DNA from: Pseudomonadota bacterium
Lineage (GTDB): Bacteria; Pseudomonadota; Gammaproteobacteria; Burkholderiales; Ferrovaceae
Length of the DNA: 25,810 nt
Assembly (NCBI GenBank): GCA_021828575.1
Contig: JAJZEL010000132.1
Coordinates: 1 to 25,810 of the forward strand
Direction of reading: 5' to 3'
The translations under genes and the position numbers were made by a program. The number at the start of each line of letters is the position of its first letter. The first letter of the stretch is position 1. The notes beneath the pieces were generated by a model. That model made no database searches. It was given only the letters and a program-made list of their open reading frames with translations, and was not told the DNA's origin. Positions 23,664 through 25,810 of this stretch are shown one piece after another.

Positions 23664-25810
23664 ATGAACATATCAAAATTCTTCATAGATCGCCCCATAT
23701 TTGCGGGCGTTCTTTCTGCACTGATCCTGTTGGCCGGGATTCTTTCGCTGTTCAAGCTGCCCATTTCCGAATACCCGGAAGTGGTGCCTCCTTCCGTTGT
23801 CGTGCGTGCCCAGTACCCTGGCGCCAACCCCAAGGTGATAGCCGAAACCGTGGCCGCACCGCTGGAAGAAGCCATCAATGGTGTTGAGAACATGCTTTAC
23901 ATGCAGTCTCAGGCCAACAGTGACGGCAACCTGACGGTGACCATCTACTTCAAGCTTGATGAGGATCCGGACAAGGCACAGCAACTGGTACAGAACCGTG
24001 TCTCTGAAGCCCTGCCCCGCCTTCCCGACGACGTGCAGCGTCTGGGTGTCACGACCATGAAGAGTTCGCCGACACTGACCATGGTCGTCCACCTATTGTC
24101 GCCCGACAACAGGTACGACATGACGTATTTGCGCAATTATGCAGTACTCAACGTCAAGGACAGGTTGGCTCGCATACCCGGCGTGGGTGAAGTAGGGCTG
24201 TTCGGGTCCGGCGACTATGCCATGCGGATCTGGCTTGACCCGAATAAAGCCGCCCAACTGGGCATTACCGCCTCCGACGTGGTCAAAGCCATCCGGGAAC
24301 AGAATGTTCAAGTGGCCGCCGGGGTCATTGGCGGCCCTCCCAGTGACAGCCACATTCCGCTACAACTCAGCATAAACACCAAAGGACGCCTGAAGTCAGT
24401 GGAGGATTTTGGAAACATCATTCTGAAGGCCGGCCCCGACGGACAGATCACCCGACTCTCCTCCATTGCCCGCATCAAACTGGATGCGTCCGAATACGGT
24501 CTGAGATCCCTGCTTGATAACAAGCCGGCAGTGGCCATTCCCATTTTCCAGGCACCCGGATCCAATGCCCTGGAAGTGTCCTCGAACGTGCGTGCAGTCA
24601 TGCGCGAACTGTCCAGGGATTTCCCGTCATCGATCCAGTACAGGATCGTGTATGACCCCACCCAGTTCGTCAGGGCCAGCATCAAGGCTGTGGTGCATAC
24701 CCTGCTTGAAGCCGTTGCGCTGGTTGTCCTGGTGGTGATCCTTTTCCTTCAGACATGGCGTGCTTCGGTCATCCCCCTGTTGGCCGTTCCGATCTCCATC
24801 GTCGGCACGTTTTCGCTGATGCTGGGCCTGGGATACTCGATCAATGCACTGTCGCTGTTCGGAATGGTGCTTGCCATCGGCATTGTGGTGGACGATGCCA
24901 TCGTGGTGGTGGAAAACGTCGAACGCAATATCGAAGCCGGACTGTCGCCTCGTGAAGCAACTTATCGGGCCATGCGCGAGGTCAGTGGTCCCATCATCGC
25001 CATCGCCCTGACCCTGGTGGCCGTGTTCGTGCCTCTGGCCTTCATGACTGGCCTGACCGGACAGTTCTACAAGCAGTTTGCAATGACGATAGCCATATCG
25101 ACAGTGATATCGGCCTTCAACTCCCTGACCCTTTCGCCCGCGCTTTCCGCTCTGCTCCTGCTGGGCAAGGATGCCCCCCCCGATCGACTGACCATTCTGA
25201 TGGATCGGGTATTTGGCCGGTTTTTTGCCGGATTCAACCGTCTTTTTTCAAGATCATCGACACGTTATAGCACGGTGGTTGGCGGCATCATCTTCCGCAA
25301 GGGACGTGCAGCAGGGGTCTATGCCGTGCTGCTGGGCCTGGCCGCGCTCCTGGCCCATCACGTGCCCGGCGGGTTCGTCCCGGCCCAGGACAAGCAATAC
25401 CTGGTCAGTTTTGCCCAACTACCCAGTGGGGCGTCCCTTGACCGGACCGAGAATGTCATTCGACGGATGGGCGAGATTGCACTGAAACAGCCCGGCGTGG
25501 AAAGCGCAGTGGCCTTTCCCGGCCTGTCCATCAACGGCTTCACGAACAGTTCAAGCGCCGGGATTGTGTTTGTCACACTGAAACCCTTTGAAGACAGAAA
25601 ATCAAAAGCCCTGTCTGCAGGTGCCATAGCAGGTGCATTGAACATGCAATACGCTGGCATCAAAGAGGCTTTCATCGCCGTGTTCCCCCCCCCCCCGTCA
25701 TGGGGCTAGGGACGGTGGGTGGCTTCAAGATGCAGCTCGAGGATCAAGGCAGTGTGGGTTATGCGGGCCTGGATTCCGCCATGAAAGCCTTCATGAAAGC
25801 CGCAGCCAAA
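23664..25810 (+). CDS. RND efflux permease, MexF-like (HAE1), frameshifted at a C12 tract and cut by the window end
   Basis: Inner-membrane proton/drug antiporter subunit. The first frame runs from ATG 23664 (GAGAG upstream) and has helix 1 FFIDRPIFAGVLSALILLAGI, FPxxEYPEVVPP-type entry, the porter domains (SQANSDGNLTVTIYFKL, GVGEVGLFGSGDYAMRIWLDP) and the helix-4 proton-relay pair in GIVVDDAIVVVENVERNIEAG. It hits a TAG at 25707-25709, just after a run of 12 C. Shifting frame at that run restores the family sequence VMGLGTVGGFKMQLEDQG and stays open to the window end, giving at least 718 residues of an expected ~1050. The break is one C short (or two too many). This could be a real mutation, phase variation or a sequencing error. 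Confidence 0.88.
25685..25696 (+). repeat. C12 homopolymer tract inside the RND permease gene
   Basis: Twelve consecutive C encode a proline run in the permease. With 12, the frame ends in a stop 11 bases later. With 13 (or 10), it continues with the conserved sequence. Such tracts are prone to slippage and to miscalling in sequencing. Confidence 0.9.

Noticed and set aside
1..25810. CRISPR array
   Set aside because: No regularly spaced direct repeats were seen. The only clustered repeat is the three-copy unit at 18725-18794, which is not CRISPR-like in spacing or orientation.

Overview
The window looks like a chromosomal segment of a Gram-negative proteobacterium, most likely a betaproteobacterium. 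This is an inference from a PEP-CTERM protein, an Slp-type outer-membrane lipoprotein, an RND efflux pump with a LysR regulator, and aerobic-style CobO. No 16S rRNA or other taxonomic marker is present, so the genus is not assigned.

Positions 1-9083 hold a compact late cobalamin (vitamin B12) cluster. On the plus strand, cobO, cbiA, a bluB-cobT fusion, cobS and cobC are packed with 4-base ATGA overlaps. cobD and cbiB then run on the minus strand, cobQ on the plus strand and cobU on the minus strand. Together they cover corrin adenosylation, amidation to cobyric acid, aminopropanol attachment, lower-ligand synthesis and activation, and nucleotide-loop assembly. The early corrin-ring genes and any transporter lie outside the window, and no cobalamin riboswitch was recognised.

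Positions 9233-11413 hold an ArsR-type regulator divergent from a DHA2-type MFS exporter, with palindromes between them. Positions 11490-17436 (minus strand) encode a membrane-bound CHASE3 hybrid histidine kinase, followed by a REC-GAF-PAS-GAF-GGDEF-EAL protein. The latter's GGDEF motif is degenerate while its EAL motifs are intact, so the pair probably feeds a phosphorelay into c-di-GMP breakdown.

Positions 17437-18825 look like an accessory insertion. A lower-GC Abi_C/HEPN-like abortive-infection gene starts 9 bases after an integron attC-like site. It is followed by a gene-free stretch with a three-copy hairpin repeat next to a minus-strand tRNA-Ala(CGC).

Positions 19025-21247 carry an Slp lipoprotein, a YggU/UPF0235 protein, a small secreted protein, and a PEP-CTERM/LamG surface protein behind a sigma-54-type promoter. 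A strong hairpin closes this region. From 21249 to the end, a LysR regulator is divergent from an RND adaptor and permease resembling MexE-MexF. The permease frame is broken at a C12 tract near the window edge.
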